Shown piece after piece: positions 17,509 to 25,871 of a DNA stretch of 46,555 nucleotides. Source of the DNA: Bacteroidia bacterium. GTDB lineage: Bacteria; Bacteroidota; Bacteroidia; B-17B0; Aurantibacillaceae. Location of the stretch: assembly GCA_025362575.1 (NCBI GenBank), contig JANYIQ010000051.1, forward strand, positions 1 through 46,555, in the 5' to 3' direction. The first letter of the stretch is position 1. Every line of letters begins with the position of its first letter. A program made the translations under genes and the position numbers. The notes under the pieces were generated by a model that had not been told where the DNA came from, searched no databases, and saw only the letters and a program-made list of their open reading frames with translations.

Positions 17509-18738
17509 ATGGAAAAGACTGTTGGAAAACAGAAATTGATGAAAAACGCTGTTCAGTTATCACATAATTTAAATAAAAGGAGAATATTTATTTTTTGTTT
17601 AATCATTATCCAAAGCATTGGTATTCGTTTTTTCGATGGACAAGGAACAATACTTTCCATAGTAATTATTATTTTATCATTAACCAGTTTGTTTCGGCTA
17701 AATGTTCTTGATATTAAATTTGTAATTTTTTCGTTATTGTTTCTGCTTATATGTAAACTTTCAAATACTTCATTTACTAATGCTTCTTTGATTTATCAAT
17801 TTTCGCTAGTTGTTGCAACTTATTTTTTTATTATGCAGTATAGGGTCCGCCCTTACTTAATGCAAAAAGAATTTTATATAGCTTTAAGTATTTTTGTATA
17901 CCATTCTTTGTTGGGGTATGCTTTTTATTTAATCTCTCGCAATAGTTTTGTTGCATTTGATGATTTGCATAAGTCTTTCTTAAATATATTTTATGTTTCA
18001 ACAACTGAATTTATGGGTTTTCAAAGGAATACAGGGTTTTTTTGGGAGCCCGGAGTATTTCAGCTGGCGGTAAATTTATATCTTTTCTATTGTATTAAGT
18101 ATCGTCAGAATATTTATAAAATTCTTATAGTTTTTTTTGCAGTATTAAGCTCATTTTCTACCGTTGGATTAATTATTGTTGTTGTCAATTTCATTTACTA
18201 TTTATATGTTACTGTAAAGGTTAGACGCAATTTGCTTTTAAGTTCTGTGGCATCGATATTGCTTGCGGTTTATTTTTTCCCAATACTAAGTTCAAATGCT
18301 AATGCAAAAACGGCTGACGATAATACATCTGGTCTTGTTCGGTTAAGAGATTTTGTTATTGGCATTGAATTAATAAAAGAGCGACCTATACTTGGACATG
18401 GTATAACTGATTCGGAATATCTTTTGACAAAAAAATACACCAGAAAAACTGAAGCTGATTTGTTTACAAATGAATATATTGATGTATCTGGCGAAATGGG
18501 TGGTGGTTTTACGAATGGTATTTTAGGATTAATTGCCTGGTATGGTATACCAATGAGTTTATTTTTATACGTTTCTTACTTTAAAAATAAATTTGCGGGA
18601 ACTGGTTTAATAGAAAGGATTTTATTCTCTCTGATCCCGTTCTTTTCTTTGTTTTCGGAGCCCATAACATATACTTCATTATTTTTGATGTATCCATTTT
18701 CGTATTGGATTTTAAAGACGAAGTTGAGAATTCAATGA
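17509..18738 (+). CDS. O-antigen/exopolysaccharide polymerase, Wzy-type
   Basis: A 409-aa membrane protein with about ten helices. Two typical Wzy features are visible: a periplasmic loop with FMGFQRNTGFFWEPGVFQ, and a second with SGLVRLRDFVIGIELIKERPILGHG, resembling the Wzy_C/O-antigen ligase pattern with conserved Arg and the GxG turn. Wzy joins flipped repeat units into chains at the periplasmic face of the inner membrane. Sequence conservation among polymerases is low, so this rests on topology, the two loops and operon context. It starts one base after the sulfotransferase stop. Confidence 0.82.
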   Translation: MEKTVGKQKLMKNAVQLSHNLNKRRIFIFCLIIIQSIGIRFFDGQGTILSIVIIILSLTSLFRLNVLDIKFVIFSLLFLLICKLSNTSFTNASLIYQFSLVVATYFFIMQYRVRPYLMQKEFYIALSIFVYHSLLGYAFYLISRNSFVAFDDLHKSFLNIFYVSTTEFMGFQRNTGFFWEPGVFQLAVNLYLFYCIKYRQNIYKILIVFFAVLSSFSTVGLIIVVVNFIYYLYVTVKVRRNLLLSSVASILLAVYFFPILSSNANAKTADDNTSGLVRLRDFVIGIELIKERPILGHGITDSEYLLTKKYTRKTEADLFTNEYIDVSGEMGGGFTNGILGLIAWYGIPMSLFLYVSYFKNKFAGTGLIERILFSLIPFFSLFSEPITYTSLFLMYPFSYWILKTKLRIQ

Positions 18739-18748
18739 CGAACTAATT

Positions 18749-19516
18749 ATGGATTCTATTTCAATTATAATCGCGACCTATAATGCAGAAAAGTATTTGG
18801 AGCGTTGCCTTGATAGTATTATTACACAAATAGATTTTAGTATAGAATTAATTATTATTGATGGTGGCTCCAAAGATGCGACCTTAAACATAATACGTAA
18901 AAATTCGCAGCATATCTCCTATTGGCATACTGAACCTGATAAAGGCATTTACGATGCCTGGAATAAAGGATTAAAAGTATCTAAAGGGAGTTGGATTATG
19001 TTTTTAGGTGCCGATGATTACTTTGTTCCCGGCGCTTTACAATTGTATAAGGAATTTATTCGCAGTAGAAGCGATAGATTAAGCGAAGATTTTATTTCCG
19101 CAAAGGTACAAGTGATTAGTGAAGGCGGAAAACTAATAAGAGTGTGGGGTTCAGCATTTGAATGGCCGTTATTTTTAAAAGGAATGATGATTGCCCATCC
19201 TGGCGCATTGCATTCAGCTAATTTGTTTAGGAAGTACGGGAATTTCAATATTAATTATAGGATAGCAGGTGATTACGAATTATTACTAAGGGCCGGGCCG
19301 GAATTAAATGCCCTTTTTATGAATAACGTTACAGTGGTAATGAATGAAGGTGGAGTGAGTGATAACGTAAAAGGAATATATGAGCAGTACACAGTGGTAA
19401 CTGAATCAGGAAGGTATCCAAGGCATAAAGCGTTATTAAATTCATCTATTGTGTATTTGAAATTTAAGTTTAAAAAATTTGCCAGAAAATTCGGCCTGAA
19501 TATACATTTTGGATAA
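18749..19516 (+). CDS. Family 2 glycosyltransferase
   Basis: A 255-aa GT-A fold enzyme. SIIIATYNAEKYLERCLDSI is the nucleotide-binding N-terminus, followed by IIDGGSKDATLNII and the metal-binding region WIMFLGADDYF, where GADD takes the place of the DxD. This is the WcaA-like group that adds one sugar from a nucleotide donor to the lipid-linked repeat unit on the cytoplasmic face. Donor and linkage cannot be read from sequence. Its stop overlaps the start of the next gene (TAATG). Confidence 0.9.
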   Translation: MDSISIIIATYNAEKYLERCLDSIITQIDFSIELIIIDGGSKDATLNIIRKNSQHISYWHTEPDKGIYDAWNKGLKVSKGSWIMFLGADDYFVPGALQLYKEFIRSRSDRLSEDFISAKVQVISEGGKLIRVWGSAFEWPLFLKGMMIAHPGALHSANLFRKYGNFNINYRIAGDYELLLRAGPELNALFMNNVTVVMNEGGVSDNVKGIYEQYTVVTESGRYPRHKALLNSSIVYLKFKFKKFARKFGLNIHFG

Positions 19517-20691
19517 TGAAATATATGAAAAAAAAGATTCTTTTTTTGCATGCGAGCGCTGATCTCTATGGGAGCGATTACGTTTTATTAAACCTAATTA
19601 AGAGCCTTGATAAAGAAAAATTTTCACCGTTTGTTCTAATTCCCTATAAGGGAAAATTATGTTCTGAGTTTGAGGCCAACAGGATTGATTATCAGATTTG
19701 TGAACTACCGGTTTTAAGAAGGAACGTCTTTTCTTTTATAGGTATAATCAATTTTATAATTCTAAACATAAAAGCTTTTTTTTTACTATCAAGAATGATT
19801 AAAAAAGAAGGATTCGAAATAATTCATACAAACACATCGGCAATATGGATAGGAGGTATTACGGCAAGAGTTTTTAAAAAGAAACATATATGGCAAGTAA
19901 TGGAACTTGTGGAGAAGCCAAAAATTGTAAGTTATATGATGCGAAAAATTGTTGGCCTTTTTTCCACAAAAGTTTATACAATATCCGAAGCTGTTAAAAC
20001 ATTTTATATTAAAAAAAACATAAATCGTAAAGAAAAGTTTGAAGTACTCTATCATGGAGTTGATCTAAAGATATATGACCCATTTAATAATCAAGGAAAA
20101 GAAATAAGAAAAAAAATGAATATATCTGAAGAAACCATTTTAATTGGAATGGCGGGAAGAATTAATTCATGGAAGGGTCATGATGTTTTTGTGAAAAGCA
20201 TTCCGTTAGTATTAAGTCAAAAAAACTCTAAGGATAGTGTTTATTTTGTATTGTTAGGTGATTCATTCAAAGGACAAGAGCAATATGAAAGCGAACTGAC
20301 TGATTTAATTGCAACACTGGGTATAGGTTCTTCTCTTAAGGTTTTGGGGTTCCAAAATGACTTGCAAGATTGGATAGCGGCAATGGATATTTTTATATTG
20401 CCTTCAAAACTCCCGGAACCAAATGCTACAGTTACAATAGCAGCAATGGCAATGAAAAAACCAGTAATTGCAACAAAAATTGGTGGAACAGTAGAGACGG
20501 TTATTGACAACGAGACGGGTTTGTTGATTCCGCCAAATGACGAAGTGGAGTTAGCTAACAAAATTACTTATCTCATGATCGATAAAGAAAAAATTAATGT
20601 ACTTGGTGAAAATGGGTATCAACGCGTTATAAAATCTTTTTCTTTACAGAATTATTGCAATGTCATTACAAAAGAATACTTGAAAAGCTAA
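19516..20691 (+). CDS. Family 4 glycosyltransferase (GT-B)
   Basis: A 391-aa protein. The N-terminal domain has KKILFLHASADLYGSDYVLLNLI, which includes the typical Gly-rich acceptor loop, and HTNTSAIWIGGITARVFKKKHIWQV. The C-terminal GT1 domain has ILIGMAGRINSWKGHDVF and a diverged donor site, LPSKLPEPNATVTIAAMAMKKPVIATKIGGTVETV, in place of the usual EGxPxxxxEA. The predicted reaction is retaining transfer of a sugar from a nucleotide donor to the repeat unit. The start overlaps the preceding stop by one base; a second in-frame ATG at 19525 is also possible. Confidence 0.9.
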   Translation: MKYMKKKILFLHASADLYGSDYVLLNLIKSLDKEKFSPFVLIPYKGKLCSEFEANRIDYQICELPVLRRNVFSFIGIINFIILNIKAFFLLSRMIKKEGFEIIHTNTSAIWIGGITARVFKKKHIWQVMELVEKPKIVSYMMRKIVGLFSTKVYTISEAVKTFYIKKNINRKEKFEVLYHGVDLKIYDPFNNQGKEIRKKMNISEETILIGMAGRINSWKGHDVFVKSIPLVLSQKNSKDSVYFVLLGDSFKGQEQYESELTDLIATLGIGSSLKVLGFQNDLQDWIAAMDIFILPSKLPEPNATVTIAAMAMKKPVIATKIGGTVETVIDNETGLLIPPNDEVELANKITYLMIDKEKINVLGENGYQRVIKSFSLQNYCNVITKEYLKS

Positions 20692-20696
20692 TAATT

Positions 20697-21632
20697 ATGA
20701 TGCATCAGAATATTTTAATTATAGGAGGTAACGGATTTATTGGTTCTCATATTGTAGATATTTTGAAGGCAAATAATTACAATATAACCGTATTAAGTCT
20801 TCATCAAGAAAGATACAGGAAACCGCTGGAAGGAGTAGAATATTTGAATTATGATTATGGAAACATTTCAGTATTAAAGGAAGCAATTCGATATAGTAAT
20901 ACAATTCTTCACTTAGCACATGACACAACCCCAAAGGTTTCGTTTATGGACCCACTAAATGAAGTCTTTTCAAATATTGCAAAATTTATTAAGCTTTTAG
21001 AATTAGTAAAAGATCAAGGTAAACGGATTGTATATTTTTCATCAGGGGGTACTGTTTATGGAAATAGTAATTTACAGAAAATCGCTGAAGATACGGTTCA
21101 CTGGCCAATATCTCCATATGGTGTTGCAAAATCAACAATGGAGAAATATTTGTACATGTATCATTGTAATTTCCAAATACCTTATTTAATAATTAGGCCA
21201 TCAAATGTTTATGGCATCAGATCTAATTTCGAAGGGGATCAAGGCATCATACCTATTTTTATAAAAAAAGCACTACATAACGAAAAAATTCAAATTTGGG
21301 GTACTGGTGAAAATGTCAGAGATTATATTTATGTTACTGATCTGGCTAGAGCAGTATACGCTTTAATAAGAAAAACGAGTATTCAAGGGGTTTTTAATAT
21401 TGGCTTTGGGGAAGGTTATAGTATTAAGGATGTAGCAAATGCTATTTTTAAATTAACGAATCAGGATGCTAAAAATTTTATCGAATTTCAAACTACTAGA
21501 AGTTTCGATGTAAAAAGAGTTGTTTTGGATAATACAAAAATAAAAAGTGAAATAAATTGGCAGCCAGAGATTACTTTAAATGAGGGAATAGTATTTACCA
21601 GGGATTGGTTGAAATCACAACTAAATCTGTAA
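20697..21632 (+). CDS. NAD-dependent sugar epimerase/dehydratase (SDR)
   Basis: About 311 residues. The Rossmann motif GGNGFIGSHIVD lies at the N-terminus, SSGGTVYGN and the YxxxK pair in SPYGVAKSTMEKYLY form the active site, and PSNVYG, VRDYIYVTDLARAV and FNIGFGEGYSIKDV are typical of UDP-glucose 4-epimerase-like enzymes. It would make one of the nucleotide sugars of the locus; the substrate is uncertain. I use the ATG at 20697 because the upstream TTG start would extend into the previous gene and add a non-conserved tail. After it comes a ~140-base non-coding gap. Confidence 0.9.
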   Translation: MMHQNILIIGGNGFIGSHIVDILKANNYNITVLSLHQERYRKPLEGVEYLNYDYGNISVLKEAIRYSNTILHLAHDTTPKVSFMDPLNEVFSNIAKFIKLLELVKDQGKRIVYFSSGGTVYGNSNLQKIAEDTVHWPISPYGVAKSTMEKYLYMYHCNFQIPYLIIRPSNVYGIRSNFEGDQGIIPIFIKKALHNEKIQIWGTGENVRDYIYVTDLARAVYALIRKTSIQGVFNIGFGEGYSIKDVANAIFKLTNQDAKNFIEFQTTRSFDVKRVVLDNTKIKSEINWQPEITLNEGIVFTRDWLKSQLNL

Positions 21633-21772
21633 ACTGACACAGCAAGCCGAATGCAGTTAATGAATAACGACAAGGCATTTTATAAAGGAAACTTAGAAGC
21701 TGTATCTAAATTTGATTGCAAAAATTCAACTTTAAAAATAATTAGAATATTAACAAGTAAATAATTTTACGA

Positions 21773-22435
21773 ATGAAAATTTTCACAGCGTCACATGATA
21801 AAAACTCTTTAGGGTCATTGTTTAGAAAAAAAAGATTTTCACATTTCAAGGATTTAATTGAAAAAAAAGTCAAAATGAAGGAGCTTAAGTTTCCTATAAG
21901 AGTTCTGGACATTGGTGGATTGGAAAGTTACTGGAAGAATATGGAGGATGATTGGATCAAAAATTTGGACATCACTATCCTTAATTTGGAGTTACCAACA
22001 CAACCAAAAGAATATAAACATCTGGCTGGTGATGCAACCAATTTAGTTGGATTTCAGGATAAACATTTTGATCTGGTTTTCTCAAATTCTGTAATTGAGC
22101 ATTTGTTTAATTTCGATAATCAGAAAAAAATGGCTAAAGAAATTATCAGAGTTGGCAAGTTTTATTATGTTCAGACACCGAATAAGTTTTTTTTCATCGA
22201 ACCTCATTATTTATTGCCTTTTTTTCAATTCTTACCTAAGAATTTTCAATTTTTTATACTTACTAAATTGCCCTTAAGCCGCTTAAAAAGATGGAGCCAT
22301 AAAGCTGCAAGGGATTATGTAGATGAAATACGATTGTTAAGCCCGGGTGAAATGAAGAAATTGTTCGAACATTCTAAAATTTACTTTGAAAAGTTTTTGG
22401 GCTTAAGAAAATCAACAATTATGCATAATTTATAA
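21773..22435 (+). CDS. Class I SAM-dependent methyltransferase
   Basis: A 220-aa protein. The SAM-binding motif is RVLDIGGLESYW (residues about 43-54), a variant of the usual GxGxG. The post-II Asp is in LAGDATNL, and the catalytic-face pattern KHFDLVFSNSVIEHLFNFDNQKKMAKEIIRVGKFYYVQTPNKFFFIEPHYL is typical of Methyltransf_11/Methyltransf_23 proteins of polysaccharide loci. It probably methylates a sugar or caps the chain; this is inferred from context. It ends one base before the next gene. Confidence 0.85.
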   Translation: MKIFTASHDKNSLGSLFRKKRFSHFKDLIEKKVKMKELKFPIRVLDIGGLESYWKNMEDDWIKNLDITILNLELPTQPKEYKHLAGDATNLVGFQDKHFDLVFSNSVIEHLFNFDNQKKMAKEIIRVGKFYYVQTPNKFFFIEPHYLLPFFQFLPKNFQFFILTKLPLSRLKRWSHKAARDYVDEIRLLSPGEMKKLFEHSKIYFEKFLGLRKSTIMHNL

Positions 22436-22436
22436 A

Positions 22437-23531
22437 ATGAATATTGCAATAATTGGCACAAGAGGCATCCCAAATGATTATGGTGGCTTTGAGCAATTTG
22501 CGGAGCATCTTGCGGTAGGCATTGCAGAAATGGGGAATCAGGTAACTGTATATAATTCGCATAAACATCCATACCAAGTTAAGGTTTATAAAGGTGTAAA
22601 TATTGTTCATTGTTTTGACCCTGAATTTCTCATCGGGACAGCAGGCCAATTCATATACGATCTCAATTGCATTCTTGATACTCGAAAGAAAGGCTTTGAT
22701 GTTATCTTGCAACTCGGTTACACGAGCAGTTCTGTTTGGGCAGGTTTTCTGCCGAGAAAAGGAACCAGGATCATAACCAATATGGATGGCTTAGAATGGA
22801 AGCGAACAAAATATTCTAGTCCGGTACAAAAATTTTTATGCTATGCAGAAGAATTGGCCGTAAAGCATTCTGATTTTTTAATTGCCGATTCAATTGGCAT
22901 ACAGGAATATATAAAAGAAAAGTATCAGAAAAATTCAACTTATATACCTTACGGCGCTGAACCATTTGATCAACCTAATCAATCAATAATAAATAAATAT
23001 AATCTAGTCCATTATGAATATAATATGCTTATTGCCCGTTTAGAACCTGAAAACAGTATTGAAATAATATTGAATGGCCATATACTTTCGGGTACAAGTA
23101 CCCCTTTTTTAGTAATAGGAAAGCACGACACAAAATTCGGAAAGTATTTAAAAGAAAAATTTAAGAACAGCAAGGACATTATTTTTGCAGGGGGCATTTA
23201 TAATATAAATGACCTCAATAATTTAAGATATTTTTCAAATCTGTATTTTCATGGGCACACAGTTGGTGGCACCAACCCCTCTCTTCTGGAGGCCATGGCT
23301 TCAAATGGATTGATCTGTGCGCATAATAATATATTTAATAGATCTATTTTGGAAAATGAGGCTTTTTATTTTAACACCGCGGAAGATGTGAGTCAAATTA
23401 TTATACAAAGAAAAAAGCCTGAATTCCAGCTATACCTGCAAACTAATTTACTAAAAATTAAGGAAAAGTATAAATGGAAAGATATTAATGATAGTTATCT
23501 GAAATTATTTATTTTAGCTACTGGGTTATGA
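22437..23531 (+). CDS. DUF1972 glycosyltransferase (rhamnosyltransferase-like, GT4)
   Basis: A 364-aa GT-B protein starting with the DUF1972 hallmark IAIIGTRGIPNDYGGFEQFAEHLA. Later come GYTSSSVWAGFLPRKGTRIITNMDGLEWKRTKYS, also typical, and the donor site FHGHTVGGTNPSLLEAMASN, with the conserved Glu of the EX7E-like motif. Relatives include CpsF/RgpA-type enzymes and second-step glycosyltransferases that act on undecaprenyl-diphospho-sugar. Lying directly before the initiating sugar transferase, it is a good candidate for an early transfer step. Confidence 0.9.
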   Translation: MNIAIIGTRGIPNDYGGFEQFAEHLAVGIAEMGNQVTVYNSHKHPYQVKVYKGVNIVHCFDPEFLIGTAGQFIYDLNCILDTRKKGFDVILQLGYTSSSVWAGFLPRKGTRIITNMDGLEWKRTKYSSPVQKFLCYAEELAVKHSDFLIADSIGIQEYIKEKYQKNSTYIPYGAEPFDQPNQSIINKYNLVHYEYNMLIARLEPENSIEIILNGHILSGTSTPFLVIGKHDTKFGKYLKEKFKNSKDIIFAGGIYNINDLNNLRYFSNLYFHGHTVGGTNPSLLEAMASNGLICAHNNIFNRSILENEAFYFNTAEDVSQIIIQRKKPEFQLYLQTNLLKIKEKYKWKDINDSYLKLFILATGL

Positions 23532-23565
23532 AAAGAATATCAATTAAACGAACATCTTGAGAAAG

Positions 23566-24999
23566 ATGCAAAACAAGGATTATAAGGTGAACGAAGTCAA
23601 AGCAAAATATTTATTCAGGCATTCCAAATACATAAAGTTAGCATTCCTTTTTTCAGATATTATTTTTGTAAATATAGCTTTCTTTCTTTCATTTTATTTT
23701 CGATACGGTCACCTAAATTATGTAGTTGCAAAAGAATCTAAAACAGTTCTTTTAATTGTCAATGGTATTTGGGTAGGCTTGGTTTATTACTTGGGAGAAT
23801 ATAAGTTTATCAGAATCGAATATATTGACAAAATACTCTCAAAATCAATTAAAATAATATTACTTCATCTTTTCCTTGTTTACACAATCATTTCAGTATT
23901 AAATCTGGATGATGTATCGCGTTTGCGAATGTTTTATTTTTATTTGGTTTTTTTTGTGGAAGTATTTATTTTTCGGATACTTTATCTTCAATTTTTGAAA
24001 TATTTGAGAAAAGCAGGCTACAATTATCGGAATATAGTTATTATTGGTGCAGGTTCAGTTGGGCGGGATATGCACTCTATCTTAGCAAAAGATCTGGCAT
24101 TAGGTTACAGAATAAATGGTTTTTTTTGTGATATCTCAACATCGGATCCCAATATTAAAATTTTGGGGGGAATCAAAGATGCATTGCCGTATATTAAGGA
24201 AAACCACATACATGAGGTTTTTTTTTCCATTGCTAATATTAGTATGGATTATGCACAAGAACTGATACGTTATTGCGAAAATAACTTAATACGAGTTAAG
24301 CTGGTCCCTGATTTTAGCAATTTTACTCGTAGCCGAAGGGTGCATATCGATTTTTATGATAACATACCTGTTGTTTCTTTAAGGAAAGAGCCCCTGGAGA
24401 TTCCTATTAATAGGGTAGTAAAGCGAATATTTGATCTTGTTTTTTCTTTAACAATTATTGTTTTGGTATTTCCATGGTTATTTCCCTTGATAATGTTTTT
24501 AATTAAAATCTCATCTAAGGGCCCTATTTTTTTTATGCAACAACGCAGTGGTGAAAATAATAATGTTTTTTGGTGTTTAAAATTCAGAACAATGCGTGTG
24601 AATTTATTGTCGGATGAATTGCAGGCGTCACGTAATGACCCGCGGATAACTGGCATTGGCAAATTTTTGCGCAGATCCAATCTCGATGAACTACCTCAGT
24701 TTTTTAATGTTCTGGTAGGCGAAATGTCAGTTGTTGGTCCGAGACCGCACATGCTAAAACATACTAAAGATTATTCAGAACTGATCAATACGTTTTTGGT
24801 TAGGCATTTAATACGTCCAGGTATTACCGGTTGGGCGCAAATAAATGGCTTCAGAGGGGAAACTATTAATATAGATCAGATGGAAAAACGCGTAGAATAC
24901 GATATATGGTATATAGAGAACTGGTCTTTATTACTCGATGTAAAAATCATTTACAAAACACTGTTCAATATGGTTAGCGGTAACAAAAATGCGGCCTAA
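23566..24999 (+). CDS. Undecaprenyl-phosphate sugar phosphotransferase (WcaJ-like)
   Basis: About 477 residues. Four N-terminal membrane helices precede a CoA_binding_3-type Rossmann region (RNIVIIGAGSVGRDMHSIL, near residue 155) and the C-terminal Bac_transf catalytic domain: KRIFDLVFSLTIIVLVFPWLF, GPIFFMQQRSG, FWCLKFRTM, LRRSNLDELPQFFNVLVGEMSVVGPRPH and RPGITGWAQING, including the Asp-Glu pair. It transfers a sugar-1-phosphate, often glucose or galactose, to undecaprenyl phosphate, which starts repeat-unit synthesis. ATG at 23566 is preferred over TTG at 23557. Confidence 0.93.
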   Translation: MQNKDYKVNEVKAKYLFRHSKYIKLAFLFSDIIFVNIAFFLSFYFRYGHLNYVVAKESKTVLLIVNGIWVGLVYYLGEYKFIRIEYIDKILSKSIKIILLHLFLVYTIISVLNLDDVSRLRMFYFYLVFFVEVFIFRILYLQFLKYLRKAGYNYRNIVIIGAGSVGRDMHSILAKDLALGYRINGFFCDISTSDPNIKILGGIKDALPYIKENHIHEVFFSIANISMDYAQELIRYCENNLIRVKLVPDFSNFTRSRRVHIDFYDNIPVVSLRKEPLEIPINRVVKRIFDLVFSLTIIVLVFPWLFPLIMFLIKISSKGPIFFMQQRSGENNNVFWCLKFRTMRVNLLSDELQASRNDPRITGIGKFLRRSNLDELPQFFNVLVGEMSVVGPRPHMLKHTKDYSELINTFLVRHLIRPGITGWAQINGFRGETINIDQMEKRVEYDIWYIENWSLLLDVKIIYKTLFNMVSGNKNAA

Positions 25000-25084
25000 A
25001 AGCCTAAACAAAGGCACATCTGTTCTATTAATTGCTAATAAATCACTAAGTTTACATTTAAAAATTACAAAAATTCAAAAAAAT

Positions 25085-25867
25085 ATGGGACTTTATAATG
25101 CCTTAATGTACCTCGGATGCTTATTATTAATTATTTTAAGTATTTCATGTACAAATAGAAAGAAATTAGTCTATTTTAATTCGACACAGCAAATCACTTT
25201 ATCTGAAACTAATAAAAATTATAACCCAATATTGAAAACGGACGATTTGTTATCAATATTAGTCCTTGGTCTAGAGGAAAATGCCATTAAGCCATTTAAT
25301 ATGCCTGTCGTGCCTGTTAGTTTTAATAATGGGTATGCTGTTGGTTCTCAAACCCAACCAGGTTATCTTTTGGATCCAGCTGGTAATATCGATTTCCCTG
25401 TTATCGGTAAAGTAAAATTAGCAGGTTTAACACGAAGCGCTGCTGTAGACACATTGAAAGAAAAACTAAAGGCTTACTTAATTAACCCGGCAGTCTTAAT
25501 TAGAATTCTAAATTTTAAAATAACTGTGTTGGGCGAAGTTAAAAACCCAGGCACTTTCACCATACCTAATGAACGCATTACTTTGCCAGAAGCATTGGGC
25601 ATTGCTGGCGATTTAAACATTACGGGTGTTCGTAAGGGCATTATGGTAATAAGGGACGTAGATGGAAAACAAACAGAATATAGGATAGATCTGACTTCAA
25701 AAGATTTATTTGTTAGTCCTGTTTATTATTTAAATCAGAATGATCTGATTTATGTCGAACCTAATCGCGCTAAAATAAACTCTTCGGTAATTAACCCAGC
25801 AAATGTTGGCATCATTATATCATCGGTATCCCTGATAATAACTGTGTTAGCTTTAATGACCAGATAA
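25085..25867 (+). CDS. Polysaccharide export lipoprotein (Wza-like)
   Basis: About 260 residues. The N-terminus MGLYNALMYLGCLLLIILSISC is a lipoprotein signal with lipobox SISC. Next is the Poly_export domain (ILKTDDLLSILVLG, GYLLDPAGNIDFPVIGKVKLAGLTRSAAVDTLKEKL), then an SLBB segment (FKITVLGEVKNPGTFTIPNERITLPEALGIAGDL), and a C-terminal hydrophobic helix as in Wza homologs. It would form the outer-membrane export channel. ATG at 25085 fits the signal; the longer frame from 24989 overlaps the transferase gene and would hide the signal. Confidence 0.9.
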   Translation: MGLYNALMYLGCLLLIILSISCTNRKKLVYFNSTQQITLSETNKNYNPILKTDDLLSILVLGLEENAIKPFNMPVVPVSFNNGYAVGSQTQPGYLLDPAGNIDFPVIGKVKLAGLTRSAAVDTLKEKLKAYLINPAVLIRILNFKITVLGEVKNPGTFTIPNERITLPEALGIAGDLNITGVRKGIMVIRDVDGKQTEYRIDLTSKDLFVSPVYYLNQNDLIYVEPNRAKINSSVINPANVGIIISSVSLIITVLALMTR

Positions 25868-25871
25868 CATT